A DNA stretch of 64,000 nt from Burkholderiaceae bacterium (GTDB lineage Bacteria > Pseudomonadota > Gammaproteobacteria > Burkholderiales > Burkholderiaceae_C): NCBI GenBank assembly GCA_018780645.1, contig JADMJJ010000017.1, positions 124,001 to 188,000 on the forward strand, written 5' to 3'. Within the stretch, counting starts at the first letter, position 1. Every line of letters begins with the position of its first letter. Under the pieces are notes generated by a model, which worked only from the letters and a program-made list of their open reading frames with translations, made no database searches and was not told the DNA's origin. Shown here piece after piece: positions 15,757 to 23,628 of this stretch. The translations under genes were made by a program, and so were the position numbers.

Positions 15757-16437
15757 TCAGGCCTTGCGGCGCTTCACAGCGGCAAGCAGGCCCAAGCCCA
15801 GAAACATCAGGGCGTAGGTGCCGGGTTCGGGCACGGGAGCCGTGTTCAGCACGAAAGACAGGTTATCGGCATAGCCGTCGTTGTCGCTGGAGTTCAGACG
15901 CTCCATCGACAGGATGAACTCGATCTTGGCCGTGTTGACCGGCACGAAGCCGCTGGTTGAACGGAACAGCAGGCCGGTCTGGTTGCCGCGATCGGCCGGC
16001 GTCACCGGGCCCAGTTGCGCCAGGCCAAGTGACTGGCTGCTCGCATCGAGGAAGGACACCAGCAGCAAGGCGTTGTCGCCCTGGCTGCTCCAACCGCCCA
16101 GATAGCCGCTCAGCTCGAACGATGCCTTGCCGCTGGCGAAGGCGCCGGTCAGGGCGCCAACGTCCACGGTCTGCGCACCCGCCGAGTAGGGCGAACTCTC
16201 GCCGGCGAACATCTTGGCGCCACGGTTCACAGGGCCCGGCTCGCTGGGCTTGACCCAGTTGCTGCCATAGTCCACCGACTGGAACAGGTCGGTGCCGTCA
16301 AAGCCGGTCCAGCCGCTGACGCCGGCCTCGGCATCGCCATTGACGATCAGATTGCTGCCGAATCCGGCGGCGTGGGCACCGAGCGCACACAGGCTCAGGG
16401 TCACTGCGGCGGCGCCGCGAATCAGAGAGTTGTTCAT
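15757..16437 (-). CDS. PEP-CTERM sorting-domain protein
   Basis: A 226-residue exported protein. It has a signal peptide (AAAVTLSLCALGAHAAG) and a body beginning NLIVNGDAEAGVSGW, a pattern typical of carbohydrate-binding-like beta-sandwich PEP-CTERM proteins. The C-terminal tail is VPEPGTYALMFLGLGLLAAVKRRKA: a PEP motif, a hydrophobic helix and a basic end. It is expected to be processed by an exosortase encoded elsewhere and to end at the cell surface or in extracellular polymer. It starts 35 bases after the phospholipase C gene, so it is probably the last gene of that operon. Confidence 0.88.
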   Translation of the reverse strand: MNNSLIRGAAAVTLSLCALGAHAAGFGSNLIVNGDAEAGVSGWTGFDGTDLFQSVDYGSNWVKPSEPGPVNRGAKMFAGESSPYSAGAQTVDVGALTGAFASGKASFELSGYLGGWSSQGDNALLLVSFLDASSQSLGLAQLGPVTPADRGNQTGLLFRSTSGFVPVNTAKIEFILSMERLNSSDNDGYADNLSFVLNTAPVPEPGTYALMFLGLGLLAAVKRRKA

Positions 16438-16472
16438 GCTTGTTCCAAAGTTGAGTTGGGTAGAAAAGGGGT

Positions 16473-18674
16473 TCAGACCTGGTACTGGCTCAGCAGGGCC
16501 GGGCCCTCCATCGCCGGATCACTGATCGAGGGCTGGCCGGTTTCCAGATGGCCGGCGAAGCGGCGGCTGTAATCGGGCTGACCGGCCAAGCGCACGCTGA
16601 AGTCGTACCAATGGGCGCTGTCCTTCAGCGGCAGGCGAATCGTTGCAGTGGCCTGAGGGGCCAGCAGCTGGACCTTGGGTGCGACGCTGTAGTACTTGTT
16701 GGCCACCAGGCTGACGGTGCAGGCCAGGCTGCCACGGTTGCTCAACTCGACGACCAGTTCGCCGTTGACCGCATCCGGCGTCACGCGCACCTCCGGATTG
16801 GGCTGGGCGGCTGCGGCCACGCGGCGGGCATTGCCGGTGAAGTGACGATGGAAGCCATTCGGACCCAGTACCCACAGGTCGTAGCTGCCGGCGGTGGTCG
16901 GCTGCCAGCTGTCGCTCAGCTGCTTGTCAGGCTCGACGGTGAAGCGGCGCGGCAGCGTGGCCAGGTTCAGGCGGTCATAGACATGGAACACGGCCGCGGC
17001 CTCGCCGGTGTTGGCGAACTGCAGCTCGACACGGGTCGAACCGACGCGTCCCGGGTTGGGCACGATTCGCGCCGTAGCATGCAGCTCGTAGGGCAGCGCG
17101 CGCGCCGGGCGCACACCGGCGTTCTGCACCGGTGCGGCCAGGCTGCCGGGGACCGGAGGCGTGGTCGTGCCGGGCAGCGCGCGGGCCTTGTTGGCCAGCG
17201 CCAGGGTCTGCGGCAGCTGCTCGAAGAAGGCGCTGTCCTGCGGGTCGGCGAAATTGAAGGCCGAGCTCAGGTCACCGCAGACGGCGCGGCGCCAGGCGCT
17301 GATATTGGGCTCCATCACGCCAAAGCGCTTCTCGATGAAGCGAATCACCGAGGTGTGGTCGGCCACCTGCGAATTGACCCAACCGCCCTTGCTCCACGGC
17401 GAGATCACATACATCGGCACGCGCGGGCCCAGGCCATAGGGCTTGTGCTGGTGCGTGGCCGGTGTGCCGTTGAGGATGTGGTGGTACTCGCCGGTGGTGT
17501 CCACCGTCGAGGCGCCGGCCAGCTGGGCCTTGCCCGGATCGGCGTCCCAGACCTGGTAGGACGGAGCGGCCGGCGGCGGCATATGGTCGAAGAAGCCGTC
17601 GTTTTCGTCGAAGTTGATGAACAGCACCGTCTTGCTCCAGACCTCGGGGTTGGAGGTCAGCGCGTCCAGCACCTTGGAGGTGTAGTCGGCGCCCTGGGCG
17701 GGGCTGGAAGGGCCAGGATGCTCCGAACCCTCGGCGGTAGCGACGACCCAGCTCACCTGCGGCAGCTTGTCGGCCAGCACATCCTCCTTCAGCTTGTCCA
17801 GATCGCGGGTGCTGATGCCGCGCGCCAGCAACTCCGCCGAATAGCCCGGGCGCTTGTACCAGCCGTCGCGGAACACGCGGAAACCGGCCAGCGAGTTGTC
17901 GGTGAAGTTGTCCGCCATGTTCTGGTAAACCTGCCAGGTGATGCCGGCGCTCTGCAGACGCTCCGGATAGGTCGTCCAGGTGTAGTCGTCCAGCGGGTTC
18001 TCGTTGAACCAGTCATGGCTGTTGTCGGTGGACGGGCCATTGCCCAGGCGCAGCGGGTCGTTGGTGCCGGTCCACAGCAACAGGCGGTTGGTGTTGGTGC
18101 CGGTCTGGGTGGCGCAGTGGTAGTGGTCGCAGATCGTGAAGGCATTGGCCATCGCGAACTGGAAAGGCAGATCGGCCTCGGTGAAATGGCCCAGCGAGTG
18201 GTTGTTCTTGGCCTTGGGCCAGGCATTCATGCGGCCCTGGTCCCAGGCGAGCTGCGAATCGCTCCACGAGTGCGGCGTGCCGGACACCCGCATATAGGCG
18301 AAGTTCTGCACGGTGTTCAGATGGAAGGGGGCAATCGCCACCGGACCCGGCGACGGACGGCCCGGCACGGCCGTGACCGCATTGGGCTGCACCCAGATGT
18401 TGCGGCCGGCGATGCCGGTCTTGTTGACCACGGGCACCGGGAACGGGTCGGCAAAGCCGCGCACGCCGTTGAGCGTGCCGAAGTAGTGGTCGAAGGAGCG
18501 GTTCTCCTGGGTCAGCACGACGATGTGCTCGACGTCCTGGATCGTGCCGGTACGGTTGTTGGCCGAGATGGCCAGCGCGCGCTGGATGGCGGGCGGAAAA
18601 GTCGCCAGGGCGGCGGATGCACCGGCGGCCGAGGCCACGGTGCGCAGGAAACTGCGGCGGTCTTGTTGGCTCAT
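16473..18674 (-). CDS. Phosphocholine-specific phospholipase C, Tat-exported
   Basis: A 733-residue enzyme of the PlcH/PlcN acid-phosphatase-like superfamily that cleaves phosphatidylcholine or sphingomyelin to a diacyl lipid and phosphocholine. It starts with a twin-arginine signal (DRRSFLRTVASAAGASAALATF). The catalytic N-terminal domain carries HIVVLTQENRSFDHYFGT, the nucleophile-region motif HCATQTGTNTNRL, and FINFDENDGFFDH. Two C-terminal DUF756-like beta domains (about residues 520-720) match the usual family length. It is seven bases downstream of one PEP-CTERM gene and upstream of another. Likely roles are phosphate, choline or membrane-lipid scavenging. Confidence 0.92.
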   Translation of the reverse strand: MSQQDRRSFLRTVASAAGASAALATFPPAIQRALAISANNRTGTIQDVEHIVVLTQENRSFDHYFGTLNGVRGFADPFPVPVVNKTGIAGRNIWVQPNAVTAVPGRPSPGPVAIAPFHLNTVQNFAYMRVSGTPHSWSDSQLAWDQGRMNAWPKAKNNHSLGHFTEADLPFQFAMANAFTICDHYHCATQTGTNTNRLLLWTGTNDPLRLGNGPSTDNSHDWFNENPLDDYTWTTYPERLQSAGITWQVYQNMADNFTDNSLAGFRVFRDGWYKRPGYSAELLARGISTRDLDKLKEDVLADKLPQVSWVVATAEGSEHPGPSSPAQGADYTSKVLDALTSNPEVWSKTVLFINFDENDGFFDHMPPPAAPSYQVWDADPGKAQLAGASTVDTTGEYHHILNGTPATHQHKPYGLGPRVPMYVISPWSKGGWVNSQVADHTSVIRFIEKRFGVMEPNISAWRRAVCGDLSSAFNFADPQDSAFFEQLPQTLALANKARALPGTTTPPVPGSLAAPVQNAGVRPARALPYELHATARIVPNPGRVGSTRVELQFANTGEAAAVFHVYDRLNLATLPRRFTVEPDKQLSDSWQPTTAGSYDLWVLGPNGFHRHFTGNARRVAAAAQPNPEVRVTPDAVNGELVVELSNRGSLACTVSLVANKYYSVAPKVQLLAPQATATIRLPLKDSAHWYDFSVRLAGQPDYSRRFAGHLETGQPSISDPAMEGPALLSQYQV

Positions 18675-18681
18675 GATGGAC

Positions 18682-19263
18682 TCAGGCCTCGTTGGTGTTG
18701 GATTGACGACGGCGGGCGATGTGGCCCACGACGAACAGGCCTCCGATCAGCAGCGCGTAGGTCTGCGGCTCGGGCACGGCCTGGGTGAACGTGAAGTCGT
18801 CCATCGCGAACTCGCCGTGATTGGCGCTCTTCACCACCACCGCGTCGATCAGGCCGGCATAGCCGCTGGCCAGAAAACTCGGCGTGGCCGACGGATCGAG
18901 CACCGTCGAGCTGTGCACCTTGGCGCCATTCAGGAACAGCTCGAAGCTCAGGGTCGCGCCGCCCAGGCCGGCGAAGTAGGCCCCGTCGAAGGTCCCGGGC
19001 TTGACGAAGCGGATCAGGCTGGCGGCGTCAGCGGCCAGGAAGCCGGTGGCCACACGCCCGTTGCCGGATTTCGGCGTGTAGGGATCGGCCGGCGTGGAGA
19101 ACACGGTCCAACCGGCGGCCGACCAGTCCAGCCCGCCATAGCTCACAGGCAGGGTGCCGTCCTGAGCCAGGTCGTCAAAGCTCAACACGGTGGCCATGGC
19201 GTTGGGCAGCCAGGCCGCCAGCGCAGCGCCGGCCAGCAGCGCGCGAATAGCAGGTTTCATCAT
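18682..19263 (-). CDS. PEP-CTERM sorting-domain protein, first gene of the phospholipase operon
   Basis: A 193-residue exported protein. The signal peptide is MMKPAIRALLAGAALAAWLPNAMA. The body has beta-strand motifs (LSFDDLAQ, GAYFAGLGGATLSFELFLNG, EFAMDDFTFTQ) and resembles the short jelly-roll PEP-CTERM proteins. The C-terminal signal is VPEPQTYALLIGGLFVVGHIARRRQ followed by six extra residues. AAGGAG lies six bases before the ATG at 19263. Its stop is seven bases before the phospholipase C start, so the two are surely co-transcribed. The 161-base gap upstream (19264-19424) shows no clear promoter. Confidence 0.86.
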   Translation of the reverse strand: MMKPAIRALLAGAALAAWLPNAMATVLSFDDLAQDGTLPVSYGGLDWSAAGWTVFSTPADPYTPKSGNGRVATGFLAADAASLIRFVKPGTFDGAYFAGLGGATLSFELFLNGAKVHSSTVLDPSATPSFLASGYAGLIDAVVVKSANHGEFAMDDFTFTQAVPEPQTYALLIGGLFVVGHIARRRQSNTNEA

Positions 19264-19424
19264 GGTTAACTCCTTGTTGTCATGCACAGCGCATGCAGCG
19301 GTATGCGCGGAGCCCAATCTAGGGTCGGGTCTTGACAACACAGGAGCGGCCATGGTCCGGACGGACTATGGCGGGCGCGAAACGACAGACGCAGCGTGCG
19401 CCTGCCGCCCGCTTGAACGGTTTG

Positions 19425-20546
19425 CTACTCGCCTCGCTTCATCTTGGCGCGCTCATGGCCGGCGCGGCCGATCTGCTTCCATCTCGCCAGCTCCCGCTGA
19501 CGGTCCAGTGGTGTCTGCTGATCGCGCTGCATCTCGCGCTTAAGCTTGTGGAAGTTGCGCACACGGTCGCCGGCCACCTGGGCCAGCACGGCGCAGCCCG
19601 GCTCGTTGACATGCTGGCAGTTGCGGAAGCGGCATTGCCCGGCCAGCGCCTGGATGTCGGTGAAGCTGGCGCTGAGCGTCTGCGCATCGGCGTCCGGTCG
19701 CAGGCTGCGCACGCCGGGCGTGTCGATCAGGCAGGCTCCCGACAGCAGCGGCAGCAGGGTGCGCGCGGTGGTCGTGTGACGACCCCGGCTGTCGTGCTCG
19801 CGCACCGGGCCGGTGTCCTGCAGGCCCATGCCGGCAAGGCTGTTGGTCAAGGTGGATTTGCCAGCCCCCGACGAACCCAGCAATACCAGTGTCTGACCCA
19901 GGCCCAGATACGGGGCCAGGTCTTGCGCCACGTCGGGGCTGCGCGCATCGAGCGCATGGACGATGACCTCCGGCGGCAGCCGCTCGCGCAGCTGGCGGGC
20001 AATATCCACCAGCCGCTCCGAACGCGCCCAGGCGGTGTCGCCCAGCGTGTCGAGCTTGGTCAGCACGACCACCGGCCAGACGCCGCTGCCCTGCACCAGG
20101 GCCAGATAGCGCTCCAGCCGGCGCAGGCTGAAGTCCAGGTCCAGGCCCATCACCAGCAGCGCCGTGTCCACATTGCTGACCACCGCGTGGCGGCTGCCAT
20201 CGGCGTCGCGGCGGTTGATGCGAGTCACCGGCGGCAACACCGCATGGACCCAGCAGCGGTCAGGCTCGGGTGTCTGCGTCAACACCCAGTCGCCCACGGC
20301 GATGCTGGTGCCATCCAGGGCGTGCTGCTTGGTCAGCCGTGGCAAGGTGGTGGCACTGCGCTCGGACAGGCCGTCATGCAGTTGCAGACGGTCGCGGTGC
20401 ACGGTGCACACGCGCATCAGCTGCCAGTCCTGGGCAGCGAAGTCGGAAGTTTGAGAAGCGAAGTCGGCAATCAATTGCTGCACAGCCTGGGCCATGGTGG
20501 GGTGCAGCCCGAGCGCACGCAGGCGCTCGAAGTCGATGTCTATCAT
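19425..20546 (-). CDS. rsgA: Ribosome small-subunit GTPase RsgA
   Basis: A 373-residue circularly permuted GTPase that checks maturation of the 30S subunit. An OB-fold comes first (residues about 40-110). The G domain then appears in permuted order: G4 TKLD, G1 GSSGAGKST, G2/G3 region HTTTAR and DTPGVR. The C-terminal zinc knuckle is CRFRNCQHVNEPGC, ending with a basic helix. All family elements are present and the length is normal. Upstream on the same strand lie a small open frame with a strong ribosome-binding site and a hairpin, which may form its leader. Confidence 0.96.
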   Translation of the reverse strand: MIDIDFERLRALGLHPTMAQAVQQLIADFASQTSDFAAQDWQLMRVCTVHRDRLQLHDGLSERSATTLPRLTKQHALDGTSIAVGDWVLTQTPEPDRCWVHAVLPPVTRINRRDADGSRHAVVSNVDTALLVMGLDLDFSLRRLERYLALVQGSGVWPVVVLTKLDTLGDTAWARSERLVDIARQLRERLPPEVIVHALDARSPDVAQDLAPYLGLGQTLVLLGSSGAGKSTLTNSLAGMGLQDTGPVREHDSRGRHTTTARTLLPLLSGACLIDTPGVRSLRPDADAQTLSASFTDIQALAGQCRFRNCQHVNEPGCAVLAQVAGDRVRNFHKLKREMQRDQQTPLDRQRELARWKQIGRAGHERAKMKRGE

Positions 20547-20621
20547 GATGATTCCAGCAAACGGATCACGCCCGGCGCGGCTGTGCCACGCGGGTACGGA
20601 GCGAATCGGTTGCGGTGGAGG

Positions 20622-20648
20622 GAGCGGACGCGAAGGCGTCGAACGCTC
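20622..20648 (-). other. Hairpin in the rsgA leader
   Basis: GAGCG-GACGC (20622-20631) pairs with GCGTC and CGCTC (20636-20640, 20644-20648), with a GAAG loop and a 3-base bulge. It lies between the mini-ORF and the rsgA start and could form in the rsgA leader RNA. Confidence 0.35.
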
Positions 20649-20682
20649 AGATCATCGGATCAAAGGGCGAGAAAGCGCTCGC

Positions 20683-20724
20683 TCAGACGGCAACCGAGGA
20701 GTAGGCAATCGGTGTGTGGCTCAT
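20683..20724 (-). CDS. Possible 13-residue leader peptide upstream of rsgA
   Basis: A tiny frame MSHTPIAYSSVAV begins at an ATG (20724) preceded by AAGGAG at ideal six-base spacing, a stronger ribosome-binding site than most genes here. It ends 136 bases before rsgA, with a hairpin between. It may be a leader peptide or an independent micro-protein; there is no homology evidence. Confidence 0.35.
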   Translation of the reverse strand: MSHTPIAYSSVAV

Positions 20725-20856
20725 ATCGCTCTCCTTGGCTTGCGGTGGTGGATCAGCGGCCATTGGCTCGCTGCGAGTGGCGCAGTGTGTCAGGGTCCGG
20801 GACCGGCGGTCAAGTCCCGCAGCGGCGTTCCCGCAACACACGGTATCGATCGCCCA

Positions 20857-20884
20857 TGAAAAAAGCCGCAGCAAGCTGCGGCTT
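20857..20884 (-). terminator. Rho-independent terminator of the cold-shock gene
   Basis: On the minus strand AAGCCGCA pairs with TGCGGCTT around a short loop and is followed by a T run (complement of 20858-20864). It lies about 40 bases after the cold-shock stop codon. Confidence 0.85.
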
Positions 20885-20922
20885 CTTGTTCGTGCGCCGA
20901 AGCGCCCGTGGGATCTAATGAA

Positions 20923-21138
20923 TTAGATCGCGCGGATGTTTGCAGCTTGCAGACCCTTGGGGCCTTGCTTCACTTCAAACTCGACGCGTTGGTTTTCTTG
21001 CAGGCTCTTGAAGCCGCTTTCGCCCTTGATTTCGCTGAAGTGGGCGAACAGGTCCTTACCACCGGCTTCCGGGGTAATGAAACCGAAGCCCTTGCCATCG
21101 TCGAACCACTTGACGGTACCGGTTTGAGTTGCGCTCAT
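20923..21138 (-). CDS. Cold-shock protein (CspA family)
   Basis: A 71-residue single cold-shock domain that binds single-stranded RNA/DNA as an RNA chaperone. It begins [19 protein letters not shown] (RNP1 = KGFGFI) and continues DLFAHFSEI (RNP2), with the usual ending [10 protein letters not shown]. Length and motifs are those of the constitutive or cold-induced Csp proteins of Betaproteobacteria. AAGGA precedes the ATG. The nearly 300-base gap upstream is AT-rich and structured, as expected for a regulated csp leader, and a good terminator follows. Confidence 0.96.
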   Translation of the reverse strand: MSATQTGTVKWFDDGKGFGFITPEAGGKDLFAHFSEIKGESGFKSLQENQRVEFEVKQGPKGLQAANIRAI

Positions 21139-21166
21139 GATGTATTCCTTGAAAAATTAAAAAAGA

Positions 21167-21190
21167 CGCACGAGAAAAATCACCCGTGCG
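21167..21190 (-). promoter_or_regulatory. Hairpin plus U-run in the cold-shock leader
   Basis: CGCACG (21185-21190 read on the minus strand) pairs with CGTGCG (21167-21172) around a 12-base loop. On the minus strand TCTTTTTTAATTTTTC follows, and then the ribosome-binding site. It has the shape of a short intrinsic terminator inside the leader, but could also be a temperature-sensitive structure or Csp-binding U tract. Confidence 0.45.
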
Positions 21191-21288
21191 GGCAGAGACA
21201 CTCAAGAAACGCAAACCGGGGAGTTCATGTACCTGGCCGACCCAGCGTGAGCTGGATGGAAGAGGAGGAAGACCTTGCAGAAACGGTC

Positions 21289-21319
21289 TTGGTATATCTG
21301 TGCAGCGAGTCTATACCAA
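21289..21319. promoter_or_regulatory. Inverted repeat in the csp/SDR divergent region
   Basis: TTGGTATA (21289-21296) and TATACCAA (21312-21319) form a perfect 8-base inverted repeat with a 15-base spacer. The minus-strand copy contains a TATA-like element that could be a -10 box for the cold-shock gene. It could be an operator or a leader stem. Confidence 0.4.
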
Positions 21320-21433
21320 TTGCGTGGGCAAAACCGAGCAACTCCACAATAATTGTTGCGATACCGTAAAGAGTGCGGTTCTCGGCAGCCGCTACGATGC
21401 GCCAAGGTCTGCCAAAACGGAAAGCTCCTCACC

Positions 21434-22195
21434 ATGTCCACCGACTCCCTGTTCATCGTCACCGGCGCCTCGCGCGGCATGGGCGAAGCCATTGCCCGCC
21501 AGTTGCTGCAGCCTGGTCATCGGGTGCTCGGCATCTCGCGCCAGATCAACCCTGCCCTGACCCAACTGGCCAAGGAACGCGGCGCCGAGCTGGAGCAATG
21601 GGCACAGGACCTCGGCCAGCCACTGGCAGCCGCGCAGCGCCTGGAAGCCTGGCTGAATGCCATCGGGGCACGGGGCTTTGCCAGCGCCAGCCTGATCAAC
21701 AACGCCGGCGTTGTCTCGACACCCGGGCCCCTGGGGCAGTCGTCGGCGGAGGAATTGTCGAATGCGCTGCGCGTCGGCCTGGAGTCCTGCCTGCTGCTGA
21801 GCAGTGTGTTCCTGCGGGCGACGGCCGGTTGGAGCGCGAGCCGCAAGATCCTCAATATCTCGTCCGGCCTGGGCCGGCGTGCAATGGCCGGCAGCGCCGC
21901 CTACTGCGCGGCCAAGGCCGGCATGGATCACTTCTCGCGTGCCGTCGCAATGGAAGAAGCTTCGCTGGCCAACGGGGCGCGCATCGTCTCGCTGGCACCG
22001 GGCGTGATCGACACCGATATGCAGGTGCAGCTGCGCGCCAGCGACCCGGCCCGGTTTCCGGAACGCGCAAAGTTCGTGGAACTCAAAGCGGCGGGGCAGC
22101 TCACAACGCCGGATGAGGCCGCAACCCAGGTGCTTCGCTATCTCGCCCGAGCCGATTTCGGCAGCAACCCGATCGGCGATGTGCGCGACGCCTGA
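21434..22195 (+). CDS. SDR family oxidoreductase
   Basis: A 253-residue Rossmann-fold NAD(P)-dependent oxidoreductase. It shows the cofactor loop TGASRGMG (residues about 10-17), NNAG (about 93), the catalytic Ser in LNISSGLG, and the YCAAK catalytic Tyr/Lys followed by GMDHFSRAVAMEE. PGVIDTDMQ is the usual post-catalytic motif. The sequence has the flavour of sepiapterin-reductase-like / YueD-type SDRs, but the substrate cannot be assigned. It is divergent from the cold-shock gene, and the promoter region is shared. Confidence 0.9.
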   Translation: MSTDSLFIVTGASRGMGEAIARQLLQPGHRVLGISRQINPALTQLAKERGAELEQWAQDLGQPLAAAQRLEAWLNAIGARGFASASLINNAGVVSTPGPLGQSSAEELSNALRVGLESCLLLSSVFLRATAGWSASRKILNISSGLGRRAMAGSAAYCAAKAGMDHFSRAVAMEEASLANGARIVSLAPGVIDTDMQVQLRASDPARFPERAKFVELKAAGQLTTPDEAATQVLRYLARADFGSNPIGDVRDA

Positions 22196-22298
22196 ACTAG
22201 CTGCTAACCTTGCGAAAACCGGTCATGGCCCCATCTGACCGCTGACTGAGGCCTGGCCGGCCTCGAAACCGCCCGACAAGGGCACTGGAGACTTTCAA

Positions 22299-23204
22299 GT
22301 GAAACATCTTTTGCTGAGTGTGTGCATTGCGCTGTCCGGTCTCGTGATCGTGCAGAGCGATGCCGAGGCCCGTCGCCTGGGCGGCGGTTCGTCAGCCGGA
22401 ATGAAGCGCACCACGCCGGCCGCCACACCCGACGCCACGCCGGCCAAGCCCGCTCAGGCGGCTCCGGCGCCGGCAGCCCCCGCCGCGCCGACCGCTGCTG
22501 CGACCCCGCCCAAGCGTTCCTGGATGGGCCCGCTGGCCGGTCTGGCCGCCGGTCTTGGTCTTGCCGCCCTGGCCAGCCATCTGGGCTTTGGCGCCGGCCT
22601 GGCCAACATCATGAGCATCTTGCTGGTGGTGATGCTGGGTGCCGTGCTGCTGGGCTTTGTGATGAAGTATCTGCGCAATCGCAATGCACCGGCAGCGCGT
22701 GGCCTGCAGGGCATGCAGTTCGCCAATGCCGGCTTTGGCTCGGCACCGCCGTCGTTCAACAGCGGTTCGGTGACACCACTGGCAAGTGCCACCCGCAATG
22801 ATGTGGAACCGGTCGCACCGATCACGGCAGCACCGATCGGCTTTGACACCGCGGAGTTCGAGACCATTGCCAAGCGGGTCTTCATCCGCCTGCAAGCGGC
22901 CAACGATGCCGGCGATCTGGACGATCTGCGCCGCTTCACCACGCCCGAGATGTTCGCCGTGGCCCGCCAGGAGTTGCTTGAGCGTCCGAGCACGCCGCAG
23001 CAGACCGATGTGGTGCAGTTGCAGGCCGCCGTCGCCGAGCATGCCGAGGAAGATGGCCGCCAGATCGTCAGCGTGCGCTTCAGCGGCTTGATTCGCGAAG
23101 TCAAAGACGCCCCGGCCGAAGCCTTCAACGAGATCTGGCACCTGGTGCGTCCGCTGGACGGCAGCCGTGAATGGGCCATCGCCGGCATTCAGCAAGCCGC
23201 CTGA
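22299..23204 (+). CDS. Tim44-like domain membrane protein
   Basis: A 301-residue protein with a signal-like N-terminus ending DAEARRLGGG and a low-complexity Ala/Pro segment (residues about 40-70). Two hydrophobic stretches follow (GPLAGLAAGLGLAALASHLGFG and IMSILLVVMLGAVLLGFVMKYL), then a C-terminal Tim44-like domain (about 180-300). That domain has FETIAKRVFIRLQAANDAGDLDDLRRFTTPEMF and FNEIWHLVRPLDGSREWAIAGIQ. Tim44-like proteins of bacteria are membrane-attached with no settled role. A classic terminator follows. Confidence 0.88.
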   Translation: MKHLLLSVCIALSGLVIVQSDAEARRLGGGSSAGMKRTTPAATPDATPAKPAQAAPAPAAPAAPTAAATPPKRSWMGPLAGLAAGLGLAALASHLGFGAGLANIMSILLVVMLGAVLLGFVMKYLRNRNAPAARGLQGMQFANAGFGSAPPSFNSGSVTPLASATRNDVEPVAPITAAPIGFDTAEFETIAKRVFIRLQAANDAGDLDDLRRFTTPEMFAVARQELLERPSTPQQTDVVQLQAAVAEHAEEDGRQIVSVRFSGLIREVKDAPAEAFNEIWHLVRPLDGSREWAIAGIQQAA

Positions 23205-23224
23205 ACCGCGCCTGCCACTCGAAG

Positions 23225-23257
23225 AAGCCCGCTGCGTAGAGCTGCGGGCTTTTTTTT
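23225..23257 (+). terminator. Rho-independent terminator
   Basis: AAGCCCGC (23225-23232) pairs with GCGGGCTT (23244-23251), followed by an eight-T run, 20 bases after the Tim44-like gene. The stem also faces the end of the small minus-strand gene at 23260. Confidence 0.9.
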
Positions 23258-23259
23258 CG

Positions 23260-23466
23260 TCAGGAGCGCCGGCCTGTGACGACCACGCGCTGCAGCTGCA
23301 CCCCGCCAGTGACGACGACACGGTCCAGTTGGACGATGCTCAGAATCGCGCTGAACGGCACCGGAGCGAACTGATCCACGCCGCTCATGATGGAAGTGGT
23401 GACCATGACGGCGCCGATCGCGCCAACCACGCGAACGGCGAACGGGATTTTCGGGCAGGTGATCAT
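23260..23466 (-). CDS. Small membrane/exported protein with tandem VVVTG repeats
   Basis: 68 residues. A hydrophobic segment (FAVRVVGAIGAVMVTTSIMSG) near the N-terminus is followed by a tandem 11-residue repeat, VQLDRVVVTGG then VQLQRVVVTGR, ending RRS. AAGGAG lies nine bases before the ATG, which supports real translation. The repeat resembles the VVVTG segment near the N-terminus of many TonB-dependent receptors. A second small exported protein at 27652-27930 has analogous repeats. Function unknown. Confidence 0.6.
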   Translation of the reverse strand: MITCPKIPFAVRVVGAIGAVMVTTSIMSGVDQFAPVPFSAILSIVQLDRVVVTGGVQLQRVVVTGRRS

Positions 23467-23505
23467 GACGCATTACTCCTTGACTACCCGGGGCATGAGG
23501 CATGT

Positions 23506-23592
23506 CCCTGATTGCAGTTTCGTCCCTCAGGGCCCATATTTCCAGGCTTTTGCGACCGACCCGCCGTGGCGGGCGACGAACTGCAATCAGGG
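23506..23592. repeat. Long cruciform-forming inverted repeat upstream of the S9 peptidase
   Basis: CCCTGATTGCAGTT-T-CGTC (23506-23524) is the complement of GACG-AACTGCAATCAGGG (23575-23592), an 18-pair stem with one bulged T. The 50-base loop contains a smaller hairpin CCCGCC/GGCGGG. It fills most of the 162-base gap between the small minus-strand gene and the peptidase. Confidence 0.6.
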
Positions 23593-23628
23593 CTATCCCG
23601 CCCCACCCCTCGGACACCGAACTCAGCC

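Noticed and set aside
16548-18788. 746-codon open frame antisense to phospholipase C
   Set aside because: Composition (Gly/Arg/His/Val) and lack of motifs mark a codon shadow; the opposite strand has the full enzyme.
19264-19424. Sigma-54 promoter for the PEP-CTERM/phospholipase operon
   Set aside because: A TGG...GC match was seen but the spacing between the two dinucleotides is too short for a -24/-12 site.
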